Origin: Syntrophomonas sp. UBA1368
GTDB taxonomy: Bacteria; Bacillota; Syntrophomonadia; Syntrophomonadales; Syntrophomonadaceae
Length of the DNA stretch: 64,000 nucleotides
Reading direction: 5' to 3'
NCBI GenBank assembly: GCA_002305965.1
Contig: DBRM01000080.1
Coordinates: 6,238 to 70,237, forward strand
Shown: positions 29,144 through 38,513 of the stretch, one piece after another
Layout of the letters: the number at the start of each line of letters is the position of its first letter
Numbering within the stretch: position 1 is the stretch's first letter
The notes under the pieces: model-generated
Told to the model about the DNA's origin: nothing
The model's input: only the letters and a program-made list of their open reading frames with translations
Databases searched by the model: none
Program-made: the position numbers and the translations under genes

Positions 29144-29957
29144 TACTTATCCTCCTATAGTATATTTCCATTATTTTGCTGGCTGTCTCTTCAACGGCCT
29201 TATTGGTAACATCTATTACAGGACAACCCAATCGTTTCATGATTGCGTCTGAATATTCAAGTTCCTCCAATATTCTTTCATAATTCGCATAGTTGGCCTG
29301 GCCTTTTAAGCCAAGTGTCATCAACCGTTCAGTACGGATATGATTCAACAGATCCGGTTTTATCGTCAAACCGATCACCTTCCCCCGCTCCACTTTAAAC
29401 AGCTCTTCAGGAGGAGGTACTTCCGGCACCAAAGGTACATTGGCTACTTTAATTCTTTTATGGGCCAGATACATGGAAAGCGGTGTTTTTGAAGTACGGG
29501 AAACCCCAACCAAAACGATGTCGGCCATATTAATACCCCGGGGGTCTTTTCCGTCATCGTATCTTACGGCAAATTCCACTGCTTCTACGCGTTTGTAGTA
29601 CATTTCATCTATTTTGCGAAGTACACCCGGTTCTCTTTTAGGCTCCAAATGGCTGACACTTCTAAACGCACTTAATAACGGACCTAAAATATCTACACAA
29701 ACAACTTCTGCTTGCCCGGCAGCTTTTTCCAAGTGAGCCGCTAATTCTTCGATGGCAAGGGTATAGGCAATCATGTATTTATTCGTCTGAGCCACTTTTA
29801 CCACTTCATCAATGGTATCGGTATCAGAAATATTCGGCACCCTTTTGATTTCCATATCTCCGGAATTAAACTGGCTGGCAGCTGCCCTTACTACCATTTC
29901 AGCAGTCTCGCCTGTGGAATCTGATATTATAAAGATTCCGGGCAAATGATTACTCAA
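29136..29957 (-). CDS. PPDK regulatory protein (bifunctional kinase/pyrophosphorylase, DUF299)
   Basis: About 273 residues. Members phosphorylate (with ADP) and dephosphorylate a threonine next to the catalytic histidine of PPDK or PEP synthase. Seen here: FIISDSTGETAEMVV at the start and the P-loop-like VLVGVSRTSKTPLSMYLA. B. subtilis YqfL is the counterpart. TTG at 29957 is seven bases after GAGGTG and is preferred to the TTG two codons upstream. It overlaps both ppdK and the CBS-regulator gene. Confidence 0.93.
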   Translation of the reverse strand: MSNHLPGIFIISDSTGETAEMVVRAAASQFNSGDMEIKRVPNISDTDTIDEVVKVAQTNKYMIAYTLAIEELAAHLEKAAGQAEVVCVDILGPLLSAFRSVSHLEPKREPGVLRKIDEMYYKRVEAVEFAVRYDDGKDPRGINMADIVLVGVSRTSKTPLSMYLAHKRIKVANVPLVPEVPPPEELFKVERGKVIGLTIKPDLLNHIRTERLMTLGLKGQANYANYERILEELEYSDAIMKRLGCPVIDVTNKAVEETASKIMEIYYRRISNV

Positions 29958-30621
29958 ACTCAATCACCTCTGTTCCATTCTCCGCCATATCTAAAAATAA
30001 TCTGGCGATATTTGTTTTGGTCACTTTACCAATGACTTCTAATTTTTCTTCTCCCTGCGAGTCGATAAAGCATTTAACTACCGGCAGGCTGTCAATTTCG
30101 TGCTCTACAATTTTTTTGACCACTGCCACAACGGTTTCTTCGGCAAAAGCAGTGATAATATTCGGCATCCGCGTCATGATCACACTGACCGGTACCTTGT
30201 GAATATTTGCCTGCCCTAAGGTTGTTTTTAAAAAGTCTTTTCGTGATACAATCCCGGAGAGAAGATTTTCATTGTTGACAACAAAAATACTTCCGCAGTC
30301 CTCTACAAAAAGAGTAACGATAGCATCGTAGATACTGCAGTTTTCCTTAACAATGACAGGCCTGGACTGAATGTCCTTGACCCGATAACCATTTAGTATT
30401 TTTCTGATTTCATTAACGGCTCGCTCCGTCTTATATTTGTAGCCTACCCGTGGTTTGGCTTCGAGGAAACCCGACATTGTTAATACCGCCAGATCAGGCC
30501 GCAAGGCTGCACGGGTAACATTCAAAAGACTGGCAATTCTTTCTCCGGTGATCGGTCCTTCATTTTTTACGATTGCCAGTATTCTTTCCTGCCGCTCATT
30601 GAGTTCGATAGTATCCACCAC
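29950..30621 (-). CDS. HTH-CBS transcriptional regulator (CcpN/YqzB family)
   Basis: The 223-residue protein has an N-terminal winged helix (RQERILAIVKNEGPITGERI, TRAALRPDLAVL) and two CBS domains that sense adenylates. CcpN represses gluconeogenic genes in B. subtilis, where it is also next to the yqfL homologue. Here the downstream partner is ppdK itself, so the regulator, the modifying enzyme and its target form one unit. Two tandem GTG codons are possible starts (30621 or 30618). Confidence 0.9.
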   Translation of the reverse strand: MVDTIELNERQERILAIVKNEGPITGERIASLLNVTRAALRPDLAVLTMSGFLEAKPRVGYKYKTERAVNEIRKILNGYRVKDIQSRPVIVKENCSIYDAIVTLFVEDCGSIFVVNNENLLSGIVSRKDFLKTTLGQANIHKVPVSVIMTRMPNIITAFAEETVVAVVKKIVEHEIDSLPVVKCFIDSQGEEKLEVIGKVTKTNIARLFLDMAENGTEVIEFE

Positions 30622-30702
30622 CCAATTATGCTATACTTTTTGGGTCATTTCACATCAATTATATATACTATATTTAATTTGGTGAACATGTTCAACTGTT
30701 TT

Positions 30703-32769
30703 CTAAACTATTTTACTAAAATCGGCAGTTAAATTACACATATTAGCAATCATTTTTAGTATAGCCAACCGGGAGGCTTTAAGCTGGGGATCAGGAGTCA
30801 TGACCATTACCTGATCAAAAAATGCATCAACGTATGGCCGCAGCTCAACAATTTTCCTGAGCGCTGCCGTATACTCCTTCTGCTGGATACTGTTTTTGAC
30901 CTGGGGCATCAGACCGGTGACTGCCTCCAATAATCTGATCTCGGTATCTTCCTGCAGGACTTCTTTATTGACTTCATCACTGGACCATGACTTGCTCAAA
31001 TTATTAGCCCGGTTGTAAACCACCATAAAATCTTCCATTTCGGTTGAATTCTTAAATTCGGTCACCGACTTGATCCGTTGTTCCATATCGGCAAAATCAT
31101 TGGCCTGGGCTGCAAACACAGCATCAATGACATCATAGGAATAGCCGCGTTCGGTAAGGATACTGCGCAGACGCTGGCGGATAAAATCTATGGTTTCCGT
31201 GATCACCTCATCCCTGCTGCGGTCCAGTTTCAATGCTGATAAATTATCATAGGCATTACCGATGGCGGTCATAAGATCAATACCCGGCCGTTCATCCAAA
31301 ATGATGGTTGCGATACCCATTGCCTGACGCCTTAATGCATAAGGATCCTGAGAACCGCTGGGCTTGATGCCGATGGCAAAAAAACTGGTCAGATGATCTA
31401 TTTTCTCCGCCAGACTTAACACAATTCCGGCACGCGAGGAGGGCAATTCATCACCTGCAAAGCGCGGCAGATAATGTTCATAGATCGCATTGCAGACTTC
31501 CTCTCTTTCGCCGGTTTCAATGGCGTAATAGCGGCCCATTATTCCCTGGAGCTCAGGAAATTCATATACCATACTGCTTAACAGGTCCGCTTTGCACAGA
31601 AAAGCTGCCCGGTCAATGATAGTCATCTCCACCCCGCCAATTTGTTTGGCTATAGCAGCGGCATTCTTTTGCAAGCGGGTCACTTTATCCCGGACCGTTC
31701 CCAATCGTTCATGAAACAAAACTGAATCAAGTTTTTCCACTACCTGATCCCAATCCTTTTTCAGGTCTTCCTTCCAGAAAAACAGCGCATCCTCCAGGCG
31801 GGCTTTTAAAACTCTTTCATTTCCAGCCCTGACCACATCGATGTTACTGGCAGTACCATTATTTACTCCTATGAAACCTGGCAGCAGTTTTCCTGCCTGG
31901 TCAAACACCGGAAAATAACGTTGATGTTCGATCATACTGGTAGTAAGGACTTCCGAAGGCACCTCCAGATAAGAAGGGTCAAAACTGCCGTAAAAAGCAG
32001 TAGGATATTCTACCAGGTAGGTGATTTCATCCAATAGCTCTTCATTGTCCATGGGCTCCCCGCCGGCTGCAGCTGCTTCAGCTTTTATCTGGCGGGATAT
32101 GATGGCTTTTCTTTCCTGCTGGTTCAGTATTACATAGTGTTTTTGTAACTTTTCCCGGTAATCGGCAACATTTTTGATCTCAATCATACCGTCAGATAAA
32201 AACCTGTGCCCCATGGTATGCATTCCACTGACTATATTTTCGATTTTCAAATCGATTAACTGGTTACCATAAATGGCTGCCAGCCATCTTATGGGACGTG
32301 CAAAGCGGAACTGATTGTAGCCCCAGCGCATGGATTTGGGGAAACTCAAAGATTGGATAATTTCTTTCAAAACCTCGGGCAATACTTGTACAGATGCTGC
32401 TCCTTTTTCTTTTCTCACCGCATACATGTATTCTGTCCCGGCATACTCTCTTATCTCCAGTGAGGTAAATTCCATTCCCTGGCTGCGGGCAAAACCAATC
32501 CCGGCTTTACTGGGATTCCCTTCCGCATCAAAAGCGGCGGCTTTTTTGGGGCCGCGGTTTTCGATCACTGCATCGGCTTGATACTCATCCAGTCCATTCA
32601 CGATTAAAGCAAGGCGTCGAGCTGTTCCAAAACAATTGATTGAATGGCAGCTCAAACGAGCCTGACTCAATTTAAGCGCTGCATTATCTTTTAAATCTGC
32701 AATTGCTTTAGGCATATAAGCAGATGGTATTTCTTCCACACCGATTTCCAGTAAAAGATCCTTTGCCAT
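30703..32769 (-). CDS. glyS: Glycyl-tRNA synthetase beta subunit
   Basis: The 688-residue beta chain of the bacterial alpha2beta2 enzyme binds tRNA-Gly. The N-terminus LLLEIGVEEIPSAYMPKAI and the segment GRYYAIETGEREEVCNAI are typical, and the C-terminal DALR-like region closes the protein (PYVDAFFDQVMVM). It follows glyQ by four bases and is controlled through the glycine T-box upstream. Confidence 0.97.
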   Translation of the reverse strand: MAKDLLLEIGVEEIPSAYMPKAIADLKDNAALKLSQARLSCHSINCFGTARRLALIVNGLDEYQADAVIENRGPKKAAAFDAEGNPSKAGIGFARSQGMEFTSLEIREYAGTEYMYAVRKEKGAASVQVLPEVLKEIIQSLSFPKSMRWGYNQFRFARPIRWLAAIYGNQLIDLKIENIVSGMHTMGHRFLSDGMIEIKNVADYREKLQKHYVILNQQERKAIISRQIKAEAAAAGGEPMDNEELLDEITYLVEYPTAFYGSFDPSYLEVPSEVLTTSMIEHQRYFPVFDQAGKLLPGFIGVNNGTASNIDVVRAGNERVLKARLEDALFFWKEDLKKDWDQVVEKLDSVLFHERLGTVRDKVTRLQKNAAAIAKQIGGVEMTIIDRAAFLCKADLLSSMVYEFPELQGIMGRYYAIETGEREEVCNAIYEHYLPRFAGDELPSSRAGIVLSLAEKIDHLTSFFAIGIKPSGSQDPYALRRQAMGIATIILDERPGIDLMTAIGNAYDNLSALKLDRSRDEVITETIDFIRQRLRSILTERGYSYDVIDAVFAAQANDFADMEQRIKSVTEFKNSTEMEDFMVVYNRANNLSKSWSSDEVNKEVLQEDTEIRLLEAVTGLMPQVKNSIQQKEYTAALRKIVELRPYVDAFFDQVMVMTPDPQLKASRLAILKMIANMCNLTADFSKIV

Positions 32770-32773
32770 TTAT

Positions 32774-33682
32774 TTATGCCTCCTTTTCTTCCAACAGCTG
32801 CCGGCGTAATGCTTCATCTTTTATAAGCGGAAAACCAAGACTTTTTCTCTGTTCCAGATATTTACCCGCTACGACTCGGGCCAGATTTCTTACTCTTAAT
32901 ATATAGCCGGTCCGTTCTGTTACGCTGATGGCTGCCCGGGCATCCAGCAGATTAAAGAGGTGCGAACATTTCAACACATAGTCATAAGCAGGCTGTACCA
33001 GATTGTTTTCTGCTACCTGGAGCGCTTCTTTTTCACAGATACTGAACATGGCCGCCAAAGCCTGCACATCAGCCAGTTCAAAGTTGTAGCGGGAATAATC
33101 AACTTCTGTTTGGTGATGGACATCCGCATAAGTGATGCCATCCGCCCATTCGATATCATAAACACTTTCCTTGTTCTGAATATACATCGCGATTCTTTCC
33201 AGTCCATAAGTTATTTCCGCGCAGACCGGAAAGCAGTCATAACTGCCGCACTGCTGAAAATAAGTGAACTGGGTTATTTCCATGCCATCCAGCCAGATCT
33301 CCCATCCCAATCCCCAGGCCCCCAGGGTAGGAGATTCCCAGTTATCTTCCACCAGTCTGATATCATGCTCCTGCGGGTTTATGCCGATTTTTTTCAGACT
33401 GTTAAGGTATAGATCGATGACATCGTCGGGTGAAGGTTTGAGTATAACCTGGAATTGATAATAGTGCTGAAGCCGGTTGGGATTTTCACCATAGCGCCCA
33501 TCGGTTGGACGGCGGGACGGTTCAACATAGGCCACTTTCCATGGTTCAGGTCCCAGTGCCCGTAAAAAAGTGGCGGGGTTCATGGTGCCGGCTCCTTTTT
33601 CCAAATCATAAGGCTGCTGGATGACACATCCTTGCTGTCCCCAATATTCCTGCAGTTTTAAAATAATTTCCTGGAAATTCAC
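32774..33682 (-). CDS. glyQ: Glycyl-tRNA synthetase alpha subunit
   Basis: The alpha chain (about 302 residues) holds the class II catalytic core: [39 protein letters not shown] and [20 protein letters not shown] at 33682 starts the family-typical (M)NFQ terminus and lies nine bases after GGGGG; a TTG two codons earlier is less likely. Confidence 0.96.
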   Translation of the reverse strand: MNFQEIILKLQEYWGQQGCVIQQPYDLEKGAGTMNPATFLRALGPEPWKVAYVEPSRRPTDGRYGENPNRLQHYYQFQVILKPSPDDVIDLYLNSLKKIGINPQEHDIRLVEDNWESPTLGAWGLGWEIWLDGMEITQFTYFQQCGSYDCFPVCAEITYGLERIAMYIQNKESVYDIEWADGITYADVHHQTEVDYSRYNFELADVQALAAMFSICEKEALQVAENNLVQPAYDYVLKCSHLFNLLDARAAISVTERTGYILRVRNLARVVAGKYLEQRKSLGFPLIKDEALRRQLLEEKEA

Positions 33683-33710
33683 TTGCAAAAACCCCCTAAG
33701 TAATAAAAAT

Positions 33711-33953
33711 AAAAAAACCCGTCTCTGTAAGACAGGGACGAGTTGACCCGCGGTTCCACCCTGATTGGCTTATCTGAATAAGCCCTCCTCAAATTCCGGG
33801 TTTTACTGACCTTCTCTAGGCTTTCCTCCCGGCAACTCCAAAGCGCCTTCAAAGATCATGCTTATCGGTTCGCAGCCAGCCCGACTCTCTTTAAAGCATT
33901 TCTTCTTTTACTACTCTTCTTCACAGTTGCTATTTAATTTTCTGTATTTTGTC
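33711..33953 (-). promoter_or_regulatory. Glycine T-box riboswitch
   Basis: On the minus strand the conserved T-box AGGGTGGAACCGCGGG is at 33747-33762. It is followed by a terminator stem (CTCGTCCCTG/AGAGACGGG, 33718-33745) and a T run. Upstream lies the stem I region; GAAGGCGC includes a GGC triplet at 33845-33847 that could be the glycine specifier. Uncharged tRNA-Gly would stabilise the antiterminator and switch on glyQS. Confidence 0.93.
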
Positions 33954-33959
33954 TATATT

Positions 33960-33988
33960 AGTTTATCAACCGTAATCACCAGTGTCAA
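33960..33988 (-). promoter_or_regulatory. glyQS promoter
   Basis: TTGACA (33983-33988), 17 bases, TAAACT (33960-33965) on the minus strand, right after recO and just before the T-box. Confidence 0.75.
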
Positions 33989-33989
33989 T

Positions 33990-34742
33990 TTATAGTTGGG
34001 TGATATTTTTCAGTCTTCTTATGGTGTTTTTTAGATTAAATTTTCTTTCCAGGTGGTATTCCAAATAGCTTTCCAGCAGTTGTTCCAATTTCGTCTGGGC
34101 GGAATCTGATATTTTGAGTCTTTCCAGGACATTGATCTGGGCATTGGACAGTAATTTCATGATCGCCAGGGTTTCGCCTGATATTGGCAGGGTACCTTCA
34201 ATATTTTTATGACACTCATCACAGATCACCCCGCCTTCTGCGGCACTGAAGTAATTATAGGATGAAAGTTTCTGCTCACAGTTCGCGCACTTCTGCAAGA
34301 CCGGCTGGTACCCAAGCTGAATCAGCAGTTTCATTTCAAAATATCTGATAACCAAAGGCTGATATCCTGATTGATCCAAATAGCGCAAAACCTGCAGGGT
34401 AGTTCTGAACAACTCTGGCAGCTTCACCTTTTCCATCAGGCTTTTATCCAGCAATTCCATGATATATATGCAGTAAAGGGTTCGCGGCAAGTCTTCCCGG
34501 CAGTTGCCAAAGAAATCAACTACTTTGCCCTGGGTTATAATATCCATATTTTTGCCCTGACTAAAATATAAGAAAGAGTTTACGAAAGGCTGAATACATG
34601 CCCTTAGGCTGCTGTTGGGTTTTTTGGTTCCTTTGGCTATGGCTTTGATTTTGCCTTCTTTTTCAGTAAAAATGGTAACGATTTTTTCCGATTCCCGATA
34701 ATCAATGGATTTAAGAATGATTGCATTACTCCGATAATACAC
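33990..34742 (-). CDS. recO: DNA repair protein RecO
   Basis: RecO helps load RecA onto SSB-coated DNA in the RecFOR pathway. The protein of about 250 residues has the N-terminal OB-fold (YYRSNAIILKSIDYRESEKI), a helical domain and a zinc motif CANCEQKL...CDECHKN. The open frame goes 30 codons further up, but GTG 34742, six bases after GGGGTG, gives the family start; it overlaps the preceding gene by 17 bases. Confidence 0.94.
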   Translation of the reverse strand: MYYRSNAIILKSIDYRESEKIVTIFTEKEGKIKAIAKGTKKPNSSLRACIQPFVNSFLYFSQGKNMDIITQGKVVDFFGNCREDLPRTLYCIYIMELLDKSLMEKVKLPELFRTTLQVLRYLDQSGYQPLVIRYFEMKLLIQLGYQPVLQKCANCEQKLSSYNYFSAAEGGVICDECHKNIEGTLPISGETLAIMKLLSNAQINVLERLKISDSAQTKLEQLLESYLEYHLERKFNLKNTIRRLKNITQL

Positions 34743-35664
34743 TCCTGTCACCCCAAAAAGCATTAAATACATAAACCGGTTCATTAACTGTTTCAATTGC
34801 AACTGCCAGTTCTTTACCCAGCCATGCAGCAAAATCCTTTGCCTGCTGCCGATTTATTTTTTTATAATCAAAAGCAAGATATATTTTATCGACATCATCG
34901 GTTCCCAGGCCTTTTATTCTTTCCAGCAAGACCTCGGTATGCCTGTAATAATTCTGGTCAATATATAGCAGGATCCTGTGATTATACTTGCTCATATGAT
35001 ATTCCGTATTGATATTTAGTACCCCAGCCGGATTTTTATTGTAATCACTTTTTTCAATAATTATTTTTGTTACACTTTCCAGAGCTTGTTGTTGTTTAAA
35101 CACTGCCCAGCGCGGTAACACGGCGATCACACATGACAGTTCCAAATCCGCCGCTAATTCTTTGAGCTTTTTTATTTGCATGCCATCCTGCATATAACTG
35201 TGTACAGCATAGCCGCACATTTGCGGCACCACTAAAATATCCGGCGCCAAACCCAGGGTGGGCAGATGATGTCCTCCATCAAATACCACTATGCGATAAC
35301 CCCTGGGATACATTTTCATTAAATATGCTTTACCGGTCTCGCTGGTGTGCCAGCTGTCCATGGCAGAACATTGTACGATGGCAAACCCATCTGATTCTGT
35401 CAGTTGTTCGGCAATTTGTTTGAAATTATCATCCGGCCCCGGTGTAATTGCTTTCACCGTTAATTCTTCTTTGGCAATCGTAAGCGGCCTCAGTTCAGGT
35501 TGATAAATGAACTGTATATGATCAGCATAATCGATCTGTCGGGCAGCTATTTTCTGCAGCGGCTCGAGCCCAATGGTTTTTATTTCCCGGACAGGATTAT
35601 TGACCATCAGATGAAGATAAGAAACCAGGAAGATCAACAGTAATAGCGTTCTTTTCCTCCACAT
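34726..35664 (-). CDS. Unknown membrane-anchored or exported protein
   Basis: I do not recognise this 312-residue protein. It starts with a short basic stretch and a hydrophobic helix (LLLLIFLVSYLHLMV), so it is anchored or secreted. Segments such as YRIVVFDGGHHLPTLGLAPD and LAPDILVVPQMCGYAVHS look like a compact alpha/beta enzyme fold. The C-terminal part (HRILLYIDQNYYRHTEVLLE, DDVDKIYLAFDYKKI) is also alpha/beta. No catalytic motif can be named. It lies between deoC (8-base gap) and recO (17-base overlap), a place where B. subtilis has no such gene. Confidence 0.8.
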   Translation of the reverse strand: MWRKRTLLLLIFLVSYLHLMVNNPVREIKTIGLEPLQKIAARQIDYADHIQFIYQPELRPLTIAKEELTVKAITPGPDDNFKQIAEQLTESDGFAIVQCSAMDSWHTSETGKAYLMKMYPRGYRIVVFDGGHHLPTLGLAPDILVVPQMCGYAVHSYMQDGMQIKKLKELAADLELSCVIAVLPRWAVFKQQQALESVTKIIIEKSDYNKNPAGVLNINTEYHMSKYNHRILLYIDQNYYRHTEVLLERIKGLGTDDVDKIYLAFDYKKINRQQAKDFAAWLGKELAVAIETVNEPVYVFNAFWGDRSVLSE

Positions 35665-35672
35665 AAAAAGGA

Positions 35673-36347
35673 CTATCTCCTTAATAGTCCTCCCCGACTT
35701 CTATACTCCTCCACAATTGTTCCGGCATTGCTGCTGCCGATTCGGTCAACCCCCGCTTCAATGAAAGCCAGGGCTGATTCCAGGGTCCTTATACCGCCAC
35801 TGGCTTTGATTTTAAGCTCATTGCTTTTATACTGGCTGATCAGGCTGATATCATTGAGACTGGCCCCCCGTACAGAAAAACCGGTAGATGTTTTAATGAA
35901 ATCAGCCCGGCTGTCAGATATTATTTTGGTTACAGTAATCAGCTCTTCTTCACTCAGCAAAGCTGTTTCAACAATGATCTTCAATAAGAAGGGAAACTCC
36001 TCTTTCAACTGGGAGAGCGCTTTTATTTCCTGACTAATGATATGAAAATCCCCGTCTTTCAGGGCTCCCACATTGATCACCATATCCAGTTCATCTGCTC
36101 CCAGCAGCAGCGAGGAACGGGATTCCGAATATTTGGTTGCCAGCCGGTCTGCTCCCAAAGGAAAGCCAATGACCGTACATTTATTCACTGAAGTATCATG
36201 TAAAACTTCAACGGCTGTATTCAGGCGGTAGGGGTTAATGCAGACTGCAGCCATTTGCAGCCGGGCAGCTTCAGAACATAGATTAATAATATCGTCCCGG
36301 GTCGCTTCCGGTTTCAGGTTGGTGCTGTCCATATAGGCTGCGATCAA
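35673..36347 (-). CDS. deoC: Deoxyribose-phosphate aldolase
   Basis: DeoC splits deoxyribose 5-phosphate into glyceraldehyde 3-phosphate and acetaldehyde in deoxynucleoside salvage. The 224-residue TIM barrel shows YMDSTNLKPEATRDDI, VINVGALKDGDF and the Schiff-base lysine in FIKTSTGFSVRGAS, with KASGGIRTLE as the second lysine. Start is TTG 36347 with AGAGGGG nine bases upstream. It joins cdd a few genes upstream as a pyrimidine/deoxynucleoside salvage function. Confidence 0.95.
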   Translation of the reverse strand: MIAAYMDSTNLKPEATRDDIINLCSEAARLQMAAVCINPYRLNTAVEVLHDTSVNKCTVIGFPLGADRLATKYSESRSSLLLGADELDMVINVGALKDGDFHIISQEIKALSQLKEEFPFLLKIIVETALLSEEELITVTKIISDSRADFIKTSTGFSVRGASLNDISLISQYKSNELKIKASGGIRTLESALAFIEAGVDRIGSSNAGTIVEEYRSRGGLLRR

Positions 36348-36373
36348 GACAACCGGCCCCTCTCAAGTCACGT

Positions 36374-37255
36374 TTACAAGTGATATCCTAATTGTCCCAG
36401 ATTGGTCTCGCTATCCCGCCAATTCTTTTTGACTTTGACCCATAAGTCCAAATAGACTTTGGTTTGCAGAAATTTTTCAATTTCCTGACGTGATTGTTCA
36501 CCAATTGTTTTCAGCATCTGTCCGTTTTTACCGATAATGATTCCTTTTTGTGACTCTCTTTCGGTATAAAGCACCGCTCGTATATAAGCCTTTTTCCCCT
36601 GGTAATTCTTAAATTCTTCGATCTCAACGGCCAGCGAATGAGGTACTTCATCCCGGGTCAGAATCAGTGCTTTTTCCCTGATCAATTCTGACACGATAAA
36701 TATTATCGGCTGATCGGTTAAATCATCCTCCGGATAATAAAGCGGACCTTCCGGTAAATTAACGAAAGTTTTTTCCAGCAACAAAGGTAAATTATCACCC
36801 TGGGCGGCTGACAGAGGTATCACTTCCTTGAAATTCATGCGGCTGGTGAAGTCCTGGAGGTAATTTCCCACCGTTTCAGCAGTTACCAGATCGATTTTAT
36901 TTACCAGCAGAAATACTGGTACATTCACATCTTTTAATTGGTCGAGAATAAATTGTTCCCCGCCTCCAAAAGGCCTGGTCACGTCTGTCATATAGTAGAT
37001 AATATCAACTTCCAGTAAGGTGCGGGTGGATACCTTAACCATATATTCACCCAATAAATGCTTGGGTTTATGGATACCAGGCGTATCAACAAAAATGATC
37101 TGACCTTCATCATTCGTATAAATACCCTGAATACGGGTCCTGGTAGTCTGAGGTTTATCGGTTACGATGGCAATTTTTTCTCCGACCATTGCATTCAACA
37201 AAGTAGATTTCCCTACATTGGGACGCCCTACTATACTTACAAATCCTGATTTCAC
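36374..37255 (-). CDS. era: GTPase Era
   Basis: Era binds 16S rRNA near the 3' end and is needed for 30S maturation. In 293 residues it has G1 GRPNVGKSTLLN, G3 DTPGIHKPKH, G4 VNKIDL and a C-terminal KH domain (RESQKGIIIGKNGQMLKTIG). GTG at 37255 follows AGGAGG. It lies in the ybeY-dgkA-cdd-era order found widely in Firmicutes. Confidence 0.97.
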   Translation of the reverse strand: MKSGFVSIVGRPNVGKSTLLNAMVGEKIAIVTDKPQTTRTRIQGIYTNDEGQIIFVDTPGIHKPKHLLGEYMVKVSTRTLLEVDIIYYMTDVTRPFGGGEQFILDQLKDVNVPVFLLVNKIDLVTAETVGNYLQDFTSRMNFKEVIPLSAAQGDNLPLLLEKTFVNLPEGPLYYPEDDLTDQPIIFIVSELIREKALILTRDEVPHSLAVEIEEFKNYQGKKAYIRAVLYTERESQKGIIIGKNGQMLKTIGEQSRQEIEKFLQTKVYLDLWVKVKKNWRDSETNLGQLGYHL

Positions 37256-37260
37256 TATAT

Positions 37261-37656
37261 TTAAACCTCCTGGTTTCCCAATGAAAAAAGCTGGGGCAAT
37301 AAATCGCGCAAAAGATACTCCTGCAAATGGTTTTCTCCGTCGGTAACATTGACCCGCATATCAGGTGAAAATTCAGCCATCACCTGCAGGCATGCTCCAC
37401 AAGGATAAGTATACCCTTTATGATCTCCGACTACCGTCATGGAAGAAAAATTCTTCTCTCCGGCGGCCACTGCAGCAGTTATGGCTGCACGCTCTGCGCA
37501 GATTGTCAAACCATAAGAAGCGTTTTCTACATTGACCCCGGTATAAACATTTCCCTTACTGGTTAAAAGCGCTGCCCCAACTTTAAATCCCGAGTAAGGG
37601 CTATAGGAATTCTGTTGAACTTCTCTGGCAATTGCGATCAATTTCTCCGGGTTCAT
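37261..37656 (-). CDS. cdd: Cytidine deaminase
   Basis: This zinc enzyme of 131 residues deaminates cytidine and deoxycytidine. The catalytic motifs are CAERAAITAAV (zinc Cys and proton-shuttle Glu) and PCGACLQVMAEF (two zinc Cys). It is five bases upstream of era. Confidence 0.97.
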   Translation of the reverse strand: MNPEKLIAIAREVQQNSYSPYSGFKVGAALLTSKGNVYTGVNVENASYGLTICAERAAITAAVAAGEKNFSSMTVVGDHKGYTYPCGACLQVMAEFSPDMRVNVTDGENHLQEYLLRDLLPQLFSLGNQEV

Positions 37657-37672
37657 GCAATACCTCCATTGT

Positions 37673-38035
37673 CTAAATATAAGCCTTTAAATAAGGCAAT
37701 AAAATGATCAAAGCAATGATCACCGCATTGACAGCACTTAATAGCACAGCCCCGGCAGCTATGTTTTTAGCTTTTTTTGCCAGAGGGTGATAGGTTTCGG
37801 TGACCAGATCCACGGTTTTTTCGATTGCTGTATTGACAGCTTCCGCAATCAGTACCATGAATATCGTAATAACCAATATAGCCCATTCAAATTTTGTCAC
37901 ATCTGCAAGATAAGCGAATAATACTACCGCCAGGGATGCCAAAAAATGAATCTTCATATTTCGTTCGTTTTTAAAAACAGATGCGATACCAACAATAGCA
38001 TAATAAAAACTTTCAGGCAATGTGTACCTGCTCAT
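37673..38035 (-). CDS. dgkA: Diacylglycerol/undecaprenol kinase
   Basis: A small integral membrane kinase (120 residues, three transmembrane helices). In Gram-positive bacteria it phosphorylates undecaprenol for cell-wall lipid recycling. Typical motifs are FKNERNMKIHF and the catalytic ILVITIFMVLIAEAVNTAIE. Confidence 0.94.
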   Translation of the reverse strand: MSRYTLPESFYYAIVGIASVFKNERNMKIHFLASLAVVLFAYLADVTKFEWAILVITIFMVLIAEAVNTAIEKTVDLVTETYHPLAKKAKNIAAGAVLLSAVNAVIIALIILLPYLKAYI

Positions 38036-38042
38036 TTTCCGG

Positions 38043-38513
38043 TCACCTTTCCAGCTTGGCTTCCTGCAAAACTTTTTCTTCCAGAGTGCGCATCACTTTT
38101 CTTTCTTCCTCATTTTCATGATCGTATCCCAATAAATGCAGCATTCCGTGTGCTACCAGAAATCCCAGCTCTCTTTCCAGACTGTGTCCATATTCCTGAC
38201 TCTGGGCAAGGGCTTGCTCCAGCGAAATCACGATATCCCCTAACAAGTTCACTTCATTTCCCGTTTCATAGTCAGGCTCAGTTTCTGACATCTCATTCAT
38301 GGCAAAAGATAAAACATCCGTTGGTTTATTTTGACTCCTATATATAAAATTCAGTTCCTGAATATAGCTGTTATCTACAATCAGGATACTTACTTCTGTT
38401 TTCTTAGGTAATCTCCCCAGCTTGGCAGTATGATTGACCACATTGGTTATGACATGCTGCATCTCTTTATTATAATTTACAATGTTTTGCTGGTTAATTA
38501 TCATTATTTCCAT
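38043..38513 (-). CDS. ybeY: Endoribonuclease YbeY
   Basis: This metal-dependent RNase acts in 16S rRNA 3'-end processing and ribosome quality control. The 156 residues include the three-histidine motif VAHGMLHLLGYDHENEEE and NKPTDVLSFAMNE. The ATG at 38513 follows GAGGAGAGAAAGCA; the frame upstream overlaps pgpH and is not used beyond a 20-base overlap. Confidence 0.96.
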   Translation of the reverse strand: MEIMIINQQNIVNYNKEMQHVITNVVNHTAKLGRLPKKTEVSILIVDNSYIQELNFIYRSQNKPTDVLSFAMNEMSETEPDYETGNEVNLLGDIVISLEQALAQSQEYGHSLERELGFLVAHGMLHLLGYDHENEEERKVMRTLEEKVLQEAKLER

